A DNA stretch of 64,000 bases, taken from contig JALNQF010000071.1 of assembly GCA_028456385.1 (NCBI GenBank), positions 1 through 64,000 on the forward strand, written 5' to 3'. The notes beneath the pieces were generated by a model. The model had not been told where the DNA came from. It saw only the letters and a list, made by a program, of their open reading frames with translations, and ran no database searches. The stretch is from Ophiosphaerella korrae (taxonomy: Eukaryota > Ascomycota > Dothideomycetes > Pleosporales > Phaeosphaeriaceae). Numbering within the stretch: position 1 is the first letter of the stretch; every line of letters starts with the position of its first letter. Both the position numbers and the translations under genes were made by a program. Shown in pieces: positions 25,171 through 38,196 of the stretch.

Positions 25171-28100
25171 AGTAGTTAAGGTTATCTTTTAGTTCCTATA
25201 TTTCTTCCTATAGTTGCCCTTTCTCATCTATACCTATCTATTTTACTAGGTAGTAGTTCTTACTATTATAGAACTAGCGTACTAGGATTTTCTTAACCTC
25301 TTATTCTTCCTATTCTCTATATATATCTACTTTGTACACTAGTAGTTCTATATTTTATAGTGCTGTCTTAAGTAGCGCTATATAGAAGGTTAGGTATATC
25401 CTTATCTTATTTAGTAACTTTAATTTAAATATAACTAGTATAACTTCTTTCTTAATTTTATATAGTCTTATTTTAACGTAGTCTAGTTTAGAACTAGGTT
25501 GTTTACTCTTAATGTTCTTCTTAACTAACTATACTTTTTCTCCTTCTCTAAATTAGGGTCCTCTTTTATATTTCTTATTATAGTACTTAGCTATTTAATT
25601 TTATAGGAACTCTACGTCCTATCTTAGTTAGTTATATATATCTCTAAGTCTATTAGTAAAGTTTTCTCCTCTTAGAGACTAAGATATCTATATTCTTAGT
25701 ATTCTATATACACTAGGTTCGAATCTATAGTTTATAAAGAAGGGTAATACTTTTATTACTATATTCTTTACGCTGTTGTATGCTAACTATACTATAGGTA
25801 GTAACTATACCTAGTTGTTCTAGTTGTAGTTAAGGTAGTATCTTAAGTACTATTCTACTATCTAATTTATTTATTCTAATTATCTATCTATCTATAAGTA
25901 ATATGCTATAGACATTATATATTTAATTCCTAATTGCGCTGTTATTATTCTTTATAGTTTTAACGTAAATCTTACGTCTCTATCTATAATAATTTTGTCT
26001 AGTAGTCTATATTAACTAATTATAGTTCCTAGGACCTAGTATATAGTAACTTCTATCCTACTTTTCTCTTTATATAGTCTAAAGTATAAGTACTTTATAA
26101 GTTTATCTACTATTATTAGGATTTTATTATATTTAACTCCTAATATTAGGTCTTTAGACTTAGGTAGTTTTGTTATAAAGTCTATTGTAATAACTCTCTA
26201 TAGTTATTCTAGTATTTCTACTAGTTATAATATTCTATATAGTGCGTATCTATTATATTTATTCTTTTAACACTCTATATAGTCTCGTAGTACCTCTATT
26301 ACTAGTTGTCTTACTTTTAGAATATAGTAATCTTGTAGTAACTTATCTAGAGTCTTATTAATCCCTTAGTATCTATATACTAGTAGTTTGTAAAACTATT
26401 ATATAAATTCTTTTTAGATTTTCCTTAGAATATATATTCTTCTATATGCTTGTGCAAGTCCTTTATAGATTTCTAGTTTCTCTATTTCTTTAGATACTTC
26501 TTATATTGTTTTCTAAATCTATTTATCTAGCTTACTACTCTTTCTTTTAAGTGTTGCGGCTATTTTAGGTGTATTTAGGACTAAATATCCTTCTTCGTTT
26601 TTAACTAAGATTGTACTAGTAGCGCTTACTTCTTCTTATAAGTCTAGTCTTCTACTAAGGGCGTCTATAAACTAATTGTCTTTCCCTTTTATATATATAA
26701 TTTCTATGTTAAATATTAATAGATATTCCTACTATCTCGTATAGCGTTGTAATAGTTCTTTATTTATTATAAATCCTATAAGATTCTTATAATCTATATA
26801 GACCTTTGTTTAATATTTTACTTCTTATAAGTATACTCTCTATTATTTAAATACTTTATAGATTACTAGTATCTCTTTATTGTAGATTAAGTAGTTAAGT
26901 TCTACTATCTTTATTTTCTTAGAAAAGTATTTAACTAAGTATTCTTTTTTAGTCTCTAAGTCTTCTTATATTAGTGCTATTCTATAGACTAAATTAGATA
27001 CGTCTGTTTTTACTATTACTAGTAGGTCTAGGTTATATATTCTAATAACTAGGTTTTCTATAAACTTCTTTTTAATCTTATTAAATACTTTATCGCATTC
27101 TTTTATCTATTTAAATAGCGTGTCCTTTTTTATAAGTCTTGTTATTAGTTCTATATTTTTAGACTATCCTACTATTAACTTTCTATAAAAGTTAGCTAGC
27201 CTATAAAATTATTATACTTCCTTTAAGTTTTTTAGTGTTAGCTATTTGTTAATTAATCTAATCTTTCCTAAGTTGATTTTAATTTTTCCTAGTTTAATAA
27301 TAAATCCTAGGAAATCTATTTCTTTTGTATAGAATTCGCATTTTCTTATTTTAAAAAATAGTTTATTTTCTACTAATTTTTTTAATACTTTGTGCACGTG
27401 TTATACGTATTCTTCCTCTATTTCTAAGAATATAATGATGTCGTCTAAGTATATAAATATAAATATATCTAAGTACTCTCTTAGTACTATATTAATCCTT
27501 TCTTAGAATACTGCTAGTGCATTTGTTAAGCTAAACAGCATAACTAAGTATTTATATAGTCTATACTGTATTCTAAACGCTATTTTCTATTTGTCGCCTT
27601 CTTTAATTCTAATCTAATAGTAGGCGTTTTAGATATCTAGCTTTATAAAGATCTTTGCTTTTTATAGTCTATCTTATATTCTATCTATTTGTAGTAGTAG
27701 GTATTAGTTCTTGTTTATAATTGCGTTAGTTTTTCTAAAATCTACGTAAGGCTTTTTATTATTTATTCTCTTTTTATCTATAAATATAAGTCTATATACT
27801 ACTAAGGATTTAGATTTTCTTATCTATCTTTTTTTTATTATAGTCTAAATAAACGCTTATTTAATCTTAGATTCTTCTTCTATTTTTTAGTAGACTAGGC
27901 TCTATCCTAAGTTTCTTCCTTCTTCTAGTTCTATCGCTAAGTCCTATAGTTAATATTCTAGAAGGTAGTCTTCTAGCTCTATAAGCTATTCTTCCTATTT
28001 CTTATATTCTTCTAGGAATTCTCCTTTATAGGTACTTATATTAGCTTTTAACGTATTAGTTTTACTATAACTAATTTTCTCTATTCTCTAATTAATGTAT

Positions 28101-30574
28101 AGGTTAGTTATCTATAACTATAGTATACCTAATATTATATCTTACTTGTTATTAATTGTTATTATATCTATAACTATATTTTTAATCGTTATTCCTTCTA
28201 ATTTAAGTATAGAGAGAGCTGTCTCGAACCTAATAGGTTCTTAGAATAGTTTTCCTTTAATCGTACTTAGTTGTTAAGGGTATTTCTTTATTATATACTT
28301 TATTCCTTGTATTTCTACAAACTTCTTTAATATAAAGTTCCTTGTAGCTCTACTATTAATTATTAGTTATACTTTCTTTCTTTAGTATATACTTATTTTT
28401 ATAATGTATAGGCCTCTTATACTTTTTAACTATTCTTGTTTAGGCTCTTTTATAAACTGTCTATCTTTTTAGAGCTATAGCCTTACTTTAAGCTTATATT
28501 CTTTATGTTTTAGATATTTATTGTATATATATTTGTACTATAGTCTTCCTTAGACGCATTTCTTAGATAGTTTTAGGCTAGGTCTTACTACTACGTATCT
28601 ATCTTCTAGGATTATTTTCTATCCTTAAATGTCTTCTACTATAATTACTCTTATATAGTTGTAGCCTTTTCTTCTTATAAACTATATACTATTGTTTACT
28701 TTAGGGTTTCTATATATAACGTAATTTTTTTCTAGGTATAATATCTATAATACTTTAAAATATACTAGATGTCTTAGATCTATTATTTTATTATCTCTTT
28801 CCTAGTACTTATCTTTTCTAGGTATATCTATTATTAGGATATAGTATACTACTAGTACTCTTAGTATATAAGCTTTATTAATCTATTGTATTTTTCTTAT
28901 AAGATACTACTACTCTTTTTCTATAGGTATTCTTCTTACTATAACTATATATTACTTTATCTATTCTTAAAATAGTATAAACTTTATTTCTTTAGGATTA
29001 CGTTCTTTCTAGTCTTTATATGCTTCCTCTATACTTATAACTATTAAGTATATCTAAATAAACTTCTATTTTTTATTTTATTCCTTTATATCTAATATTA
29101 TGTAGCTATTATAGCTATATATTATTAGCTAGGCGTACTCTATACCTCTTATACTAACTTGTTTCTTACTTTCTTATAGTCTTTTAGAGGAAGCTGTAGT
29201 AGTCTCTTTATCTAGTGCTAGTCCTTCGGCCTAGATTAATAGTACTAGGGGTTCTTCCCCTTTTAAGTCTTCTATTAGTAGGTCTATTACTTAGGCTGTT
29301 TCTTCTAGCTAAGCTTTTATTCTTTCTTTTATTGCTACTACTCTATATCTCTATTATAAGAAGTATCTTACTCTTTACTTACTAGAAAGATATATATAGT
29401 AGTTGTCTTTGTAACAAAAGGTCTAATAGAGTATTATATATTGTATTTCTTTACTCTTAGCTACTTTCTCTTAAGGTTTAGCCTATGCTTGTAGTACTTC
29501 CTTCTTCTTCTTAGTTATTTTTAACTAAGTTTCTTTCTTTAGGTCTTTACTCTTATAGTCCTTTATAAAGTGTCCTAGTTTCCTATATTTATAATATACT
29601 ATATCCTATTTCTTCTTTAACTAGTAGTCTTTTACGTAGTAGCCCTTTTTACTATAGTTAAAGTACGTAAAGTCTTTACTCTTCTTCTTCTTCTTATCTT
29701 TATTAGCGTTAAGGATTATAGAGTCTCTAGTATCCTAATTTCTATTTTAGGTACTATACTTATTCTTCTTCTATTCTTAAAGATTATTATTAATTTATAT
29801 TACCTATTACTTTAGAGCTTCTAGTATCCTTAGTTTCTTTATATAGATTATTTTGTATTAAATCTTAGAGTTTAGTCCTTGTTTAAATTATAATATTAAT
29901 ACGGACTCGTTCTATTCTATATTTTAGGATAGTTATTTAAATTATAATATATACTTAAGAACACTCTAGTTCTATATAAGCTTCTCTAGCTATTCTTTAG
30001 CTTGTTGTATAACGTCTATATCTCTAAATACTACTCTTATTCGTTTAGTAAAGTATTTATAACTTCTAAAAATAGCTCTTATCTTGTCCTTTTAGGTTAT
30101 TAGAGAGTATATTATATAGTCTATCTAGTATAGTTTGTACTATCTTATTGCGTCTTCCTTAAGGTACAATCTAATATATATTACCTTCTTTTCTTCTATA
30201 TTAAAGTATAGTACTTATATATCTATCTAGAGTTATACTAAAGCTATAAAGGGTCTTAACTTTTCTCTTATTCTATTAAACTTCTTAAGGATAGGTATCT
30301 TAAGTAGTTTCTTAGTTGCACTTATTACTAGACGTTATATAATTAGTTCTATCTAATTCTAGCCTTTAATAATTACTTTAATCTATACTTTATTCTATTT
30401 TGCGTAGTCCTATAGTTCCTTATTCTACGTTTCTAAGGCGTTAATTACTATCTTTATATCTTCTTTATCTAAGATTAGATTATTAATTTAGTCTTTAATT
30501 GTTTCCTATACAGTACTATTAGACTTATAACTACTCTTAGGGGCTTTACTTATTTTAGTTAAACTTTCTACTAT
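25112..30574 (-). pseudogene. Gag-pol polyprotein of element G
   Basis: Read leftwards from the probable mutated start at 30572-30574 to a TAA at 25112. The domain order is as in D. RT retains the catalytic Y-L-D-D at 27440-27451. Zinc knuckles fall near 29560-29690. TAG codons dominate among the stops. Fewer substitutions than A, C or F fit its position as the youngest insertion in its stack. Confidence 0.88.
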
Positions 30575-30635
30575 CGTGTTAGCTAGACTGTATGTTACTT
30601 ACGCTTCGCTTCTTGTAATAACTAAATTAGTAAGG

Positions 30636-31076
30636 TATAACAGGCCTCCTATTATCGACTATAGGTACCTAACTAGTAGGTTAGTAGATTAAGAGATAAT
30701 AACAAAAGTTTATGTTAAGATCTACAATAACTATAAATAATAGAAGATATTTTACAACTATCTTGTATTAGCGTTCTATAGTTAAAGGATTAAATTGCTG
30801 ATACTATCCTAATAATGTGCATTACTACTAACTATATACCTATACTTCTTAGCTAGCTTCGTACTTTATATTTATTAAAGTTACGAATTGTAAATTTATT
30901 ACGTATATAAATTTATACTTTATGTTTGCTAAGATTATAAATCGCGAATCTATTACGTATCTCTATTGTAATTAGTTTCCTAGTTAAGTTCGTTACCCTA
31001 CAAGTCGTATGTATTGTCGTTATCTATAGTAGGGCTAATTAGTTTAAATTAGTTTTCGCTTATTATAACTATAATA
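30636..31076 (-). repeat. 5' LTR of element G
   Basis: 441 bp, starting TATAACAGGCC (degraded TGTAACAGGCC). It is flanked on the left by the PBS region and on the right by the TSD CTTTC. Confidence 0.9.
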
Positions 31077-31081
31077 CTTTC

Positions 31082-32519
31082 TCTTTATTTACTCTATATA
31101 CTATAATCTTAGACTTACGTATTACTTTATTATTATTAGTAAGGCGTACCTAAAGCTTATAAGTAGTATAAGTATTCTACTTTTATACTCTTATCTAGCT
31201 TAGTTTAGAAAGCTTAGCGTCTTAGATTAGTTTTAGTCCTATTTCTACTATAGTCTACTAACTAATAAGACTAATATCTACTTAAAAGTCTAAAATAACC
31301 TAAAGTTTTATTTTTAGCTCTAAGCCTAAAGCTACACTATATATACGCTATATACCTAGTAAGATATTAATTAATCTACGCCTTACTATCTTAGAGCTAA
31401 TAATAAGGCTAAGCCTTTTCCTATTTAGTTTATATAGACTAGAATATAGTTAGAGTTACTACTATAGTACTTACTAGTATAGTATCTCTTTTTATAGTAC
31501 TTAAAGTATTTAATAGTAAACTTATCTACTAACTTATTTTAAGAGTTCTTTGTATCTCCTTTTATTTAGGCCTTTTTTAGGTTTTCTTTACTTACGCTAT
31601 TTATATAGGGCTCTTGTAATTTTAATATATTATATAAATTACGCTTAAGTATTAAGCCTAAAGTAATAAGGTTTTCTCTTATTACTAAAACCTAATAGTA
31701 GTTAGTAATTACCTTTTATAGTTTAGACTATAGTTTTAAAAAGAAGTACTAAATCTTTTATTCTTCTATATACTAAGGAAGTTAGTCTTTAAAGATATCT
31801 AGATATTTAGTAAAAGATTTTATACTTTATTCTTTATATTAAGTAGCTATAGTATATACTATTACTACTTCTAGGCTATAATTAATAGAGTCTAAGAGTA
31901 AGTTAAGTAAGTACTTTTTAAAGTACTCCTAGGTAAGAGGCTTATCTACGTTTAGGTTACGCTTAATATACGTATACTATTATTTGCGTACGTCTCCTTT
32001 AAAGTATTATATAGCCTAAAGGACTTTATCTTTTTCTACTTTAAAGTTTTAGAGTATAAAGTAAAATACTATTTTATATAAGTAGTAGTACTCTTAGTAT
32101 TCTTTTAGAGATTTACTTTTATATACTATAGGCTCTTTAAAGTAAAGTATACGCTTTACGCGCGTATTATTAACTAAAGAGTTTACGTTACGCTTTTATA
32201 AGGTAATAATAGTAACCTTAGAGTTATTCTTAGAAGTTATAGCGTAAGAAGTAGTTTATTCTTATTCTAGACGTATAATCTTATCCTCTAGAGTATAGAG
32301 TATACGTAGTTAGGCTAACTTATTACGTCTAGTAGTTACTTTACAAATATATTCTTTAATTATTACTAGCGTACTTAGTATATAATCTAGCTACGTACTA
32401 CTTATACTCTATATAGTATCTTATTTAACTATTAACTACGTATTTTCTTCTATTATTATAGCCTATTATAAAGAGTATATTATTATTATCTCTAAACTAT
32501 TAGTAAAAAAGTATTATTA
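31082..32519 (-). pseudogene. Element F gag region
   Basis: The 5' internal part of F, read leftwards from the LTR at 32520. By position it holds the primer site and gag. The long minus-strand reading is broken by TAG/TAA. No confident zinc knuckle was found. It is interrupted at its 3' side by G. Confidence 0.5.
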
Positions 32520-32799
32520 TATTAGAAGGTAGCTAGAAGATAATAGTACTTACTATAGGCTATAAGAGATAGTAAAGGGATAATAGATAATATTTAATAG
32601 TACTACTAGTATCTAAAAAAGAATAATACTTACTTTACTCTTTTTATAAGTATTAAGCCTTTTATACACCTATATAGTATATTAGCTCTATTTTAGACTA
32701 TAACTATATAATATTATAATCTTTAGTATATTAGCCTTACCCCCTTAACTTGTACTAGAGTTTATAAGAGTCTCGAGTGTTTAGAGAACCTTTATTATA
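32520..32799 (-). repeat. 5' LTR of element F
   Basis: 280 bp, identical in length to 19041-19320. The right end, CTTTATTATA, is followed by the TSD ATTTT. Confidence 0.88.
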
Positions 32800-33792
32800 A
32801 TTTTTATTAGAAATAGAAACTATTTATATTCTAGCCTAAATAGAGACTCTTTTTTTATAGTATTTTTATCTAGCTCTTTACTTACTTTATATAGAGCTAT
32901 TATATAGGAATATAATCTTTTTTAGATTAAATTATTTTATTTCTACTATCTTTATTTACTTTTTAGTATACCTATATCTTTAATTTTACTTATTTAGCTA
33001 TAAATTAAAAACTTTTAACTAGTAAAATTAGTTATAAGTTTCTTTTCTTATAAAAAGTATTATAACTTATATATAATAGTACTTAGTTTATTTTCTAGTA
33101 TTAATCTCTTATTTATCTTCTTTAGGCTTTAAATTATATCTCTTTTAGAAACCCTAGTAAGTTTTTATTTATATCTTTTTATATCTTCTACTTTTATAGC
33201 TTTTTTCTTCTTAATTCTTTAAATAGTATTATAAATTATTTTAATATACTTTTTTAAGATAGTAGCTTTTTTATAAGGAAAGTTATTAGCTTCTAATAGA
33301 AGCTAGACGTTTAGGTTAAGATTTAAAAGATTTAGTACTAATTTAAAGAATTTAGATAATTTTTTAAAAAATATTAATTTAGTAGCTTAAGAAGTATAAT
33401 TTAGTAATATATTATATAAGCTAACTTTTAATCTAATGTTTTTATTTTTTTACTCTACTTCTAAGAAAATAATTAGATAAGTAACTTATACTATAAATTC
33501 GCTTAAATAATCTTTATAAAGTAAACTATATATAGTTAAAAAATTAGACTTTTTTAAACGTAAATTAAAAAGTTATATTACTTTTAAAACTAAGTAAAAA
33601 AATACCTCTACTTTAATAATAAATATAGTAATATAGATTACGTAATATTACTACTTTAAATTTAATTTATTAAAATTTACCTTTTTCTTTATAAATCCCT
33701 AATTTTATTTTATTCCTAGCTTCTATAGTTATTAAGATATAGTATTTTAGAAAAAATTAAATAAAAATTAATTTTTATTTTTTATACTCCTC

Positions 33793-35837
33793 TATATATT
33801 TATATTAGCTTTTAATATATTTTTTTCTAAGTTATTAATATTCTTTATTTTTTAATTAATTTTTTAGTTAGCTATCTATAACTATAGTATTTCTAGAATT
33901 ATATTTTATTTATTATTAATTATTATTATATTTATAACTAAGTTCTAAATTTATAGCCTTTTTAGTTTTAATATAAAGAGTACTATTTTAAACTTTATTA
34001 GTTTTTAAAATAGTATTTCTTTTTTATATAATTTATTATCTTTTTTTTTTTTAAATTTCTTAGAAATAAAGTTTTTTAGAGCTTTACTATAAATTATAAC
34101 TTATACTTTTTTTTTTAAATAGACTTTATTTTATAATATATAAGCTTATTATTATTTTAAGCTTTTTTTACTTAAGCTATTTTAGAAATCTTTTACTTTA
34201 TTAAAGTTATTATTTAACTTTATATATATAGTTTTTATCTTTTAAGTACTTAACTTATATATATATATACTAAAGTTTTTTTATAATATATTTTCTAAGT
34301 AGTTTTACTTTTTATTTTATTATAATATACTTTTCTTTAAGTATTTTTATAAATTTCTATCTTCTAATATCTATAACTTCTATTACTTATATATAGTTAT
34401 AGCTTTTTCTTTATACTAGCTAAATATAGTTTTTTACTTTAAGTTACTTATATATATAGTAATTATTATTTAAGTATACTATCTATACTATTTTAAAGTA
34501 TACTAAATATTTTAGATTTATTTTCTTAATATTTCTTTTTTAGTATATATCTCTACTAAGTATTATATTTATAAAAATATAGTATACTACTAGTATATAT
34601 AGTATATATAGTATATAAGCTTTATTAATCTATTTTATTTTTTTTATAAAATACTACTACTTTCTTTATATTAGTATTTATTTAACTATAATAGTATATT
34701 ACTCTATTTATTATTAGAATATTATAAACTTTATATATTTTTTAGTTTTTATATACTTTATCTATACTAATAACTAGTAAGTTTTTTTATACTTTTTATA
34801 CTATAACTATAATAGTTATTTATATCTAACTAAGTATATTCTATATTTTTTATTACTTTATAGTTCTTTAGATATAACTTTAGTAGTTTCTTTATTAGTT
34901 ACTTATTCTTTAATAAAAATAAAAAGAAGTAAAAGTTATTTTCTTTTTAAGTTTTTTATTAGGAAATCTTTTAAGCTCTTTATTTCTTTAAGCTAATTTT
35001 ATATTTATTTTTTTATTACTACTACTTTTATTTTTTATAAAAACTACTTTACTTTTTATTTACTTAAAAATTATATATAGTAGTTATTATTATAATAAAA
35101 AGTTTAATTAAGTTTTATATACTATAATTTTTTACTTACTAATACTTTTTTTTTAAACTTAGCTTATACTTTTTATACTTTCTTTTTTTTAAGTTATTTT
35201 TACTTAGTTTTCTTTTTTAATTCTTTACTTCTATAATCTTTTATAAAGTATTTTAGTTTTTTATATTTATAATATACTTAATCTTGTTTTTTATTTATAG
35301 TCTTTTAAATAGTAACTTAGCTTATTATAATTATAGTACTTAAAGTTTTTTTTTTTTTTTTTTTATTAGTATTAAAGATTATAGAGTCTTTACTATTATA
35401 GTTTTTAAGTTTCTTTTTATAATTATTTATTTTTTATTCTTAAAGATTATAATTTACTTATATTACTTATTTTTTTAATACTTTTAGTAACTTTAGTTTT
35501 TTTATCTAAATTAATTTATATTAAATATTTATATTTAGTTATTATTTAAATTTTAATATTAAGTATAGCTTATTTTATTCTAAATTTTAAGTTAGATAGT
35601 TAAACTATAATATATATTCTAGGATACTTTTATATTATTTAAGTCTTTTAAGCTTTTTTTAGCTTATTAAGTAATATCTATATCTTTAAATACTACTTTT
35701 ATTTCTTTTATAAAATATTTATAACTACTAAAAATAGCTATTATTTTATTTTTCTTTATTCTTACAGTATATTATATATAGTCTATTTAGTAAAATTTAA
35801 ACTATTTTATTATATTTTCTTTTAAGTATATTCTAAT
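33793..35837 (-). mobile_element. Gypsy element A, 5' part (protease and gag), truncated
   Basis: Resumes immediately after E (TSD TA at 33793-33794). It carries protease and gag with degraded zinc knuckles (around 35215-35340) on the minus strand. It ends abruptly inside gag at 35837, where the LTR of H-left begins. The missing gag start and 5' LTR of A are not found in this window. Essentially all CpA/TpG are mutated. Confidence 0.75.
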
Positions 35838-38196
35838 TATAATAGGCCTCCTATTATTAACTACAAGTAGCCTATCTTGTAGAGTATTAGTAGATTAAGA
35901 GTTAATAATAAAAGTTTATATAGTAATCTATAATAACTATAAATAATAGAAGATATCTTATAAGTATCTTATATTAGCGTTCTATAGTTAAAAGATTAAA
36001 TTACTAATACTATCTTTATAATATATATTATTACTACTATATACTAATATCCTCTTCGTAGCTTTATTACTTTATATTTACTAAAATCGTAAATTTATAA
36101 ATTTATTACCTAATTACTTTATAACTTTATATTTACTAAGATCGTAAATTTATAAATTTATTATATATCTCTATTATAGTTAGTCTTTTAACTAAGTTTA
36201 TTATCTTATAAGTTATTACTCTACTCTTTCTATACTTTATTAGTAGTAGAGTTAAAACTAATTAGTTCTATCTTGTTTTCTCTAGTTACTATTATAATAC
36301 TATTCCCCTTTCTAAGTAGGTTTCTATTTTTTTATCCTAGAGCTAAAGTTATCTTTCTTATTTCTTTATTAATTTCTAATTCCTTATTACTCTCTATACT
36401 ATCTTATTCTTAACATAATAAACTTCTCTTTATAGCTTAAATTATACGTAATAAGGTTAAGATATTTCTTTATTATTATTATACTTTATTAGGTCTTACT
36501 TATCTTATATCTTTAAATAATAGTAAGTATTATAATAAGTATATTTTTACTAATATTTAGTATAAGTATATTACTTCTAGTATTTTACTTATAGAGTGTA
36601 AGTATTTAATTTCTATATAATCTCTTTCTACTAAATTATATAAAGTAAGCTATTAATAGAGCTTAAGTATAATTATTATTATAACTTACTATAGCTAAAG
36701 CTAAGTATAAGTTAACTTTTTATAAGCTAGTAGAGCTTTATTCTTATATTAAGTATTTTTATAAATTAAAGGCGTATAATAATACTAAGTTATCTAAATA
36801 GTCTTATACTTTAGAAGCTAAGTTAGACCTTAATAATATAGTAGAGGCTACTCTAGTTCTTATTACGTTAGGCGTTCCTATTACCTCTCTATCTATTAGT
36901 AGTATTACTAATTTTCTTAGTTTACTATAAAGCGCTTTAGGAAGTTTTAACTTTAAAACTCTTCTAGTTTCTTAATATAGTTATAAGAGAGTTATCTCTT
37001 ATATCTCTTATTTTTACACTAATATTAGTAAGTTTACAATTTACTAATATTGTAAACTTACTAATATTATAAAACTTACTAATATATTAGTAAGTTTATA
37101 ACTTACTAATATCGCAAACTTACTAATATTTAACTACCTTTTTACTTTTAGTTAGCGCTTAGTAAGCTACTAGGTATATATACCTAGTACTTACTTAGAT
37201 AGCTTTATTTACTATTTACTCTTTTTAGTTAATTATTAAAACTACTTTATTAAGTTATCTTGTGTAAAGTCTACCTTATAATAGTTAAGGTTATTTTCTA
37301 GTTCCTATATTTTTTTTTATAGTTACCTTTTCTTATCTATACCTATCTATTCTACTAAGTAGTAGTTCTTTTTATTATAGAACTAGTATTATAAGATTTT
37401 TTTAACTTCTTATTCTTTTTATTCTTTATACGTATCTATATTATATACTAGTAGTTCTACTTCTTATAGTACTTTTTCTAGTAGTACTATATAGAATATT
37501 AAGTATATACTTATCTTATCTAGTAGCCTTAGCTTAAATATAACTAGTATAACTTCTTTCTTAATCTTATATAGTTTTATCTTTACGTAATCTAGTTTTA
37601 AACTTAATTATTTACTCTTAATATTTCTATATATTAACTATACTTTTTCTCCCTCTTTAAATTAAGGTCCCTCTTAGTAATTTTTATTATAGTACTTTAC
37701 TATCTAATCTTATAAGAATTCTACGTCCTATTATAGTTAATTATATATCTTCTTAAGTCTATTTATAAAGTTCTCTTTTCTTAGAAACTAAGATACTTAA
37801 AATCTTAGTATCTAGTATATATTAGGGTTAAATCTATAATTTATAAAAAAAAGTAAAATTTTATTACTATATTTTTTACGCTATTATATACTAACTATAC
37901 TATAAGTAATAACTATACCTAATTATTCTAATTATAGTTAAGATAATATCTTAAGTACTATTCTACTATTTAGTTTATATATTCTAATTATCTATCTATC
38001 TATAGATAGTATACTATTAATATTATATACTAAATTCTTAATAATACTACTATTATTCTCTATAGTTTTAATATAAACCTTATATCTTTATTTATAATAA
38101 TTTTATCTAGAATACTATATAAGCTAACTATAGTTCTTAGAACCTAGTATATAGTAACTTCTATCTTACTTTTTTCTTTATATAGTCTAAAGTATA
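35838..38196 (-). mobile_element. Partial gypsy element H-left (3' LTR, antisense ORF, pol 3' end)
   Basis: A 462-bp 3' LTR (35838-36299, A-type variant with duplicated 'atttataaattt' motifs) is followed by the antisense ORF remnant (about 36300-36976, with Y-Y-T-L-L-G-L-T-Y and I-K-A-Y-N-N-T-K-L). Next come MITE M2 and the integrase/chromodomain end of pol (37281-38196). It stops at 38196, where element I begins in the opposite orientation. No matching 5' part is certain, because the LTR at 53935-54380 has a different variable region. Confidence 0.7.
36982..37280 (-). mobile_element. MITE M2
   Basis: 299 bp, inverted relative to M1 and M3, inserted between the antisense ORF and pol of H-left. 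It is flanked by ATAGT on both sides (36977-36981 and 37281-37285). Ends are TATAAGAG and CCTTATA. It includes the conserved 22-bp palindrome (37168-37189) and several AACTTACTAAT hairpin units. Non-coding. Confidence 0.75.

Larger units (their letters stand above)
24054..31076 (-). mobile_element. Gypsy chromovirus element G, complete copy nested in F
   Basis: 441-bp LTRs at 24054-24494 and 30636-31076 with exact TSD CTTTC (24049-24053 and 31077-31081). The internal region is 6,141 bp. It is the innermost of the A-E-F-G stack and among the least mutated copies: RT still reads Y-L-D-D on the minus strand (27440-27451). TpG is still common on the plus strand while CpA is rare. Confidence 0.93.
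19041..32799 (-). mobile_element. Gypsy element F, second LTR family (interrupted by G)
   Basis: 280-bp LTRs at 19041-19320 and 32520-32799, with the exact TSD ATTTT (19036-19040 and 32800-32804). Net of G the element is about 6.7 kb. Pol lies on the minus strand: RT with Y-L-N-N (YLDD degraded) at 23222-23236, then integrase and a probable chromodomain near 20690-20850. Gag is in 31082-32519. The LTRs share no obvious similarity with the ~440-bp LTR family. It is inserted in E and interrupted by G at 24053/31082. Confidence 0.9.
17944..33792. mobile_element. DNA transposon E (Tc1/mariner-like), interrupted by element F
   Basis: Terminal inverted repeats begin GAGGGGTATAAAAAAT at 17944 and end as the complement of GAGGAGTATAAAAAAT at 33792. 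The flanking duplication is TA, as in the Tc1/mariner/pogo superfamily. Its own sequence is 17944-19040 plus 32805-33792, about 2.1 kb, a normal size for a fungal Fot1/pogo-type element. Both arms are almost pure A+T, and transposase motifs cannot be identified with confidence. It sits inside A and hosts F, so it is intermediate in age. Confidence 0.75.
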
